This document shows positions 63,431 through 64,000 of a stretch of 64,000 nucleotides of DNA, one piece after another. The notes beneath the pieces were generated by a model. It made no database searches. It was given only the letters and a program-made list of their open reading frames with translations, and was not told the DNA's origin. A program made the translations under genes and the position numbers. Source of the DNA: Guptibacillus hwajinpoensis (GTDB taxonomy: Bacteria > Bacillota > Bacilli > Bacillales > Guptibacillaceae); contig NZ_JAIVKU010000004.1 of the NCBI RefSeq assembly GCF_020524165.1, forward strand, positions 868,001 to 932,000, written 5' to 3'. Numbering within the stretch: the first letter of the stretch is position 1; every line of letters starts with the position of its first letter.

Positions 63431-63485
63431 ATGTATGTTCCCTGCCTTTATCAATCAGTCTGTTCCCATCATACCAGATGCGCAT

Positions 63486-64000
63486 TTAATCTTCTATAGG
63501 GATGTCTTCTGGTAAGAGAAGCTCGAGCGTCGAGCGATCTAGGTTATCTGCTTGAAGTAAGCGGACTGCCTGCTTACGAATCGCTTTTTCAATGATGTTT
63601 CGAACAAAACGACCGTTGCTAAACGCACTTGTTTCGAGTTCGCGCTTTTTTATAAAGCTTTGCTTTAGCTTCCACTCCGTCTCTCTTGAGAAGCGGTACT
63701 GCCTCTCTGCTGCCATCTTTTTTGCGATCTCCAGAAGCTGTTCATTTGAATAATCCGGGAAATCAATGACAAGGGGAAAACGAGACGGTAATCCTGGATT
63801 TAGCGATAGGAAGTGCTCCATTTCTTCTGAATAGCCTGCTAGGATGAGAATAAAATCTTTATGGTGATCTTCCATAGCCTTCACAAGCGTATCAATTGCT
63901 TCTTTCCCAAAATCCTTTTCGCCACCTCGCGCAAGCGAATAGGCTTCATCAATAAACAGAATGCCACCCTTTGCTTTCTTAACAAGCTCTCTCGTTTTTT
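63486..64000 (-). CDS. spoVK: Stage V sporulation protein K (AAA ATPase), C-terminal part
   Basis: The open frame continues to the window edge. Visible: Walker B GGILFIDEAYSLARGG, sensor region ILILAGYSEEMEHFLSLNPGLPSRFP, and a C-terminal helical lid (FSNGRFVRNIIEKAIRKQ). This is the CbxX/CfqX-type AAA protein SpoVK, needed for spore maturation, located upstream of hflX (ynbA) as in B. subtilis. The N-terminus and Walker A lie outside the window. Confidence 0.9.
   Translation of the reverse strand, partial: KTRELVKKAKGGILFIDEAYSLARGGEKDFGKEAIDTLVKAMEDHHKDFILILAGYSEEMEHFLSLNPGLPSRFPLVIDFPDYSNEQLLEIAKKMAAERQYRFSRETEWKLKQSFIKKRELETSAFSNGRFVRNIIEKAIRKQAVRLLQADNLDRSTLELLLPEDIPIED

Overview
The window is a contiguous stretch of a low-GC, spore-forming Firmicutes (Bacillaceae) chromosome. 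The evidence is gene content and order. Small acid-soluble spore protein genes (sspN, sspO, sspP, tlp), sirA, spoVK, citB with a CcpC-type operator, lexA-yneAB and glnA-ynbB-hflX follow the Bacillus subtilis yne/ynb arrangement. Shine-Dalgarno sites are strong and purine-rich, and TTG/GTG starts are common. It is not B. subtilis itself: it carries a full selenocysteine system, a sigma-54-controlled lysine 2,3-aminomutase, and several gene replacements.

Layout. 1-9.5 kb: lysine/beta-lysine metabolism (yokU-like, kamA, a sigma-54 activator, ablB, yodQRST) with a divergent PucR-type regulator. A consensus -24/-12 promoter precedes kamA. 9.8-19.8 kb: patA, a sulfurtransferase, the fused dynamin dynA, the RNA helicase cshA, D-amino acid aminotransferase, a lipoprotein and an SDR dehydrogenase. 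19.9-21.2 kb: a PlcR-like HTH-TPR regulator facing a 45-codon secreted-peptide gene whose C-terminus resembles PapR, plus a 31-codon membrane peptide gene. 21.2-30.7 kb: a UDG-like protein, two SGNH hydrolases and the yneR-yneQ-yneP-tlp-sspN-citB-sspO-sspP block. 30.8-38.6 kb: selenium island (selA, a SelW-like selenoprotein, selD with its own UGA, a phosphonate-type ABC transporter behind selB, tRNA-Sec). It sits between sspP and yneK in an otherwise conserved block. 39-46.5 kb: yneK, ccdC, an mrpB-like gene, ccdA, a VanY-type carboxypeptidase, yneF, sirA, a HesB-like protein, the SOS cluster lexA/yneA/yneB/ynzC and a ferritin. 46.5-64 kb: an AidB-like acyl-CoA dehydrogenase, a beta-glycoside operon (GH2, GPH symporter, ArsR-type regulator), TetR and decayed genes, an NlpC/P60 protein lacking its catalytic Cys, CoA-disulfide reductase-rhodanese, glnA, ynbB, hflX and spoVK.

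How genes work together. The selenium island can charge tRNA-Sec (SelA), supply selenophosphate (SelD, itself a selenoprotein), decode UGA (SelB) and possibly import a selenium oxyanion (PhnDEC-like, inferred). It contains two visible selenoprotein genes, both with hairpins carrying a GUU loop after UGA. The lysine cluster appears split into three transcription units, with the activator gene immediately upstream of its likely target promoter. No insertion sequence, prophage, CRISPR array or rRNA was seen.
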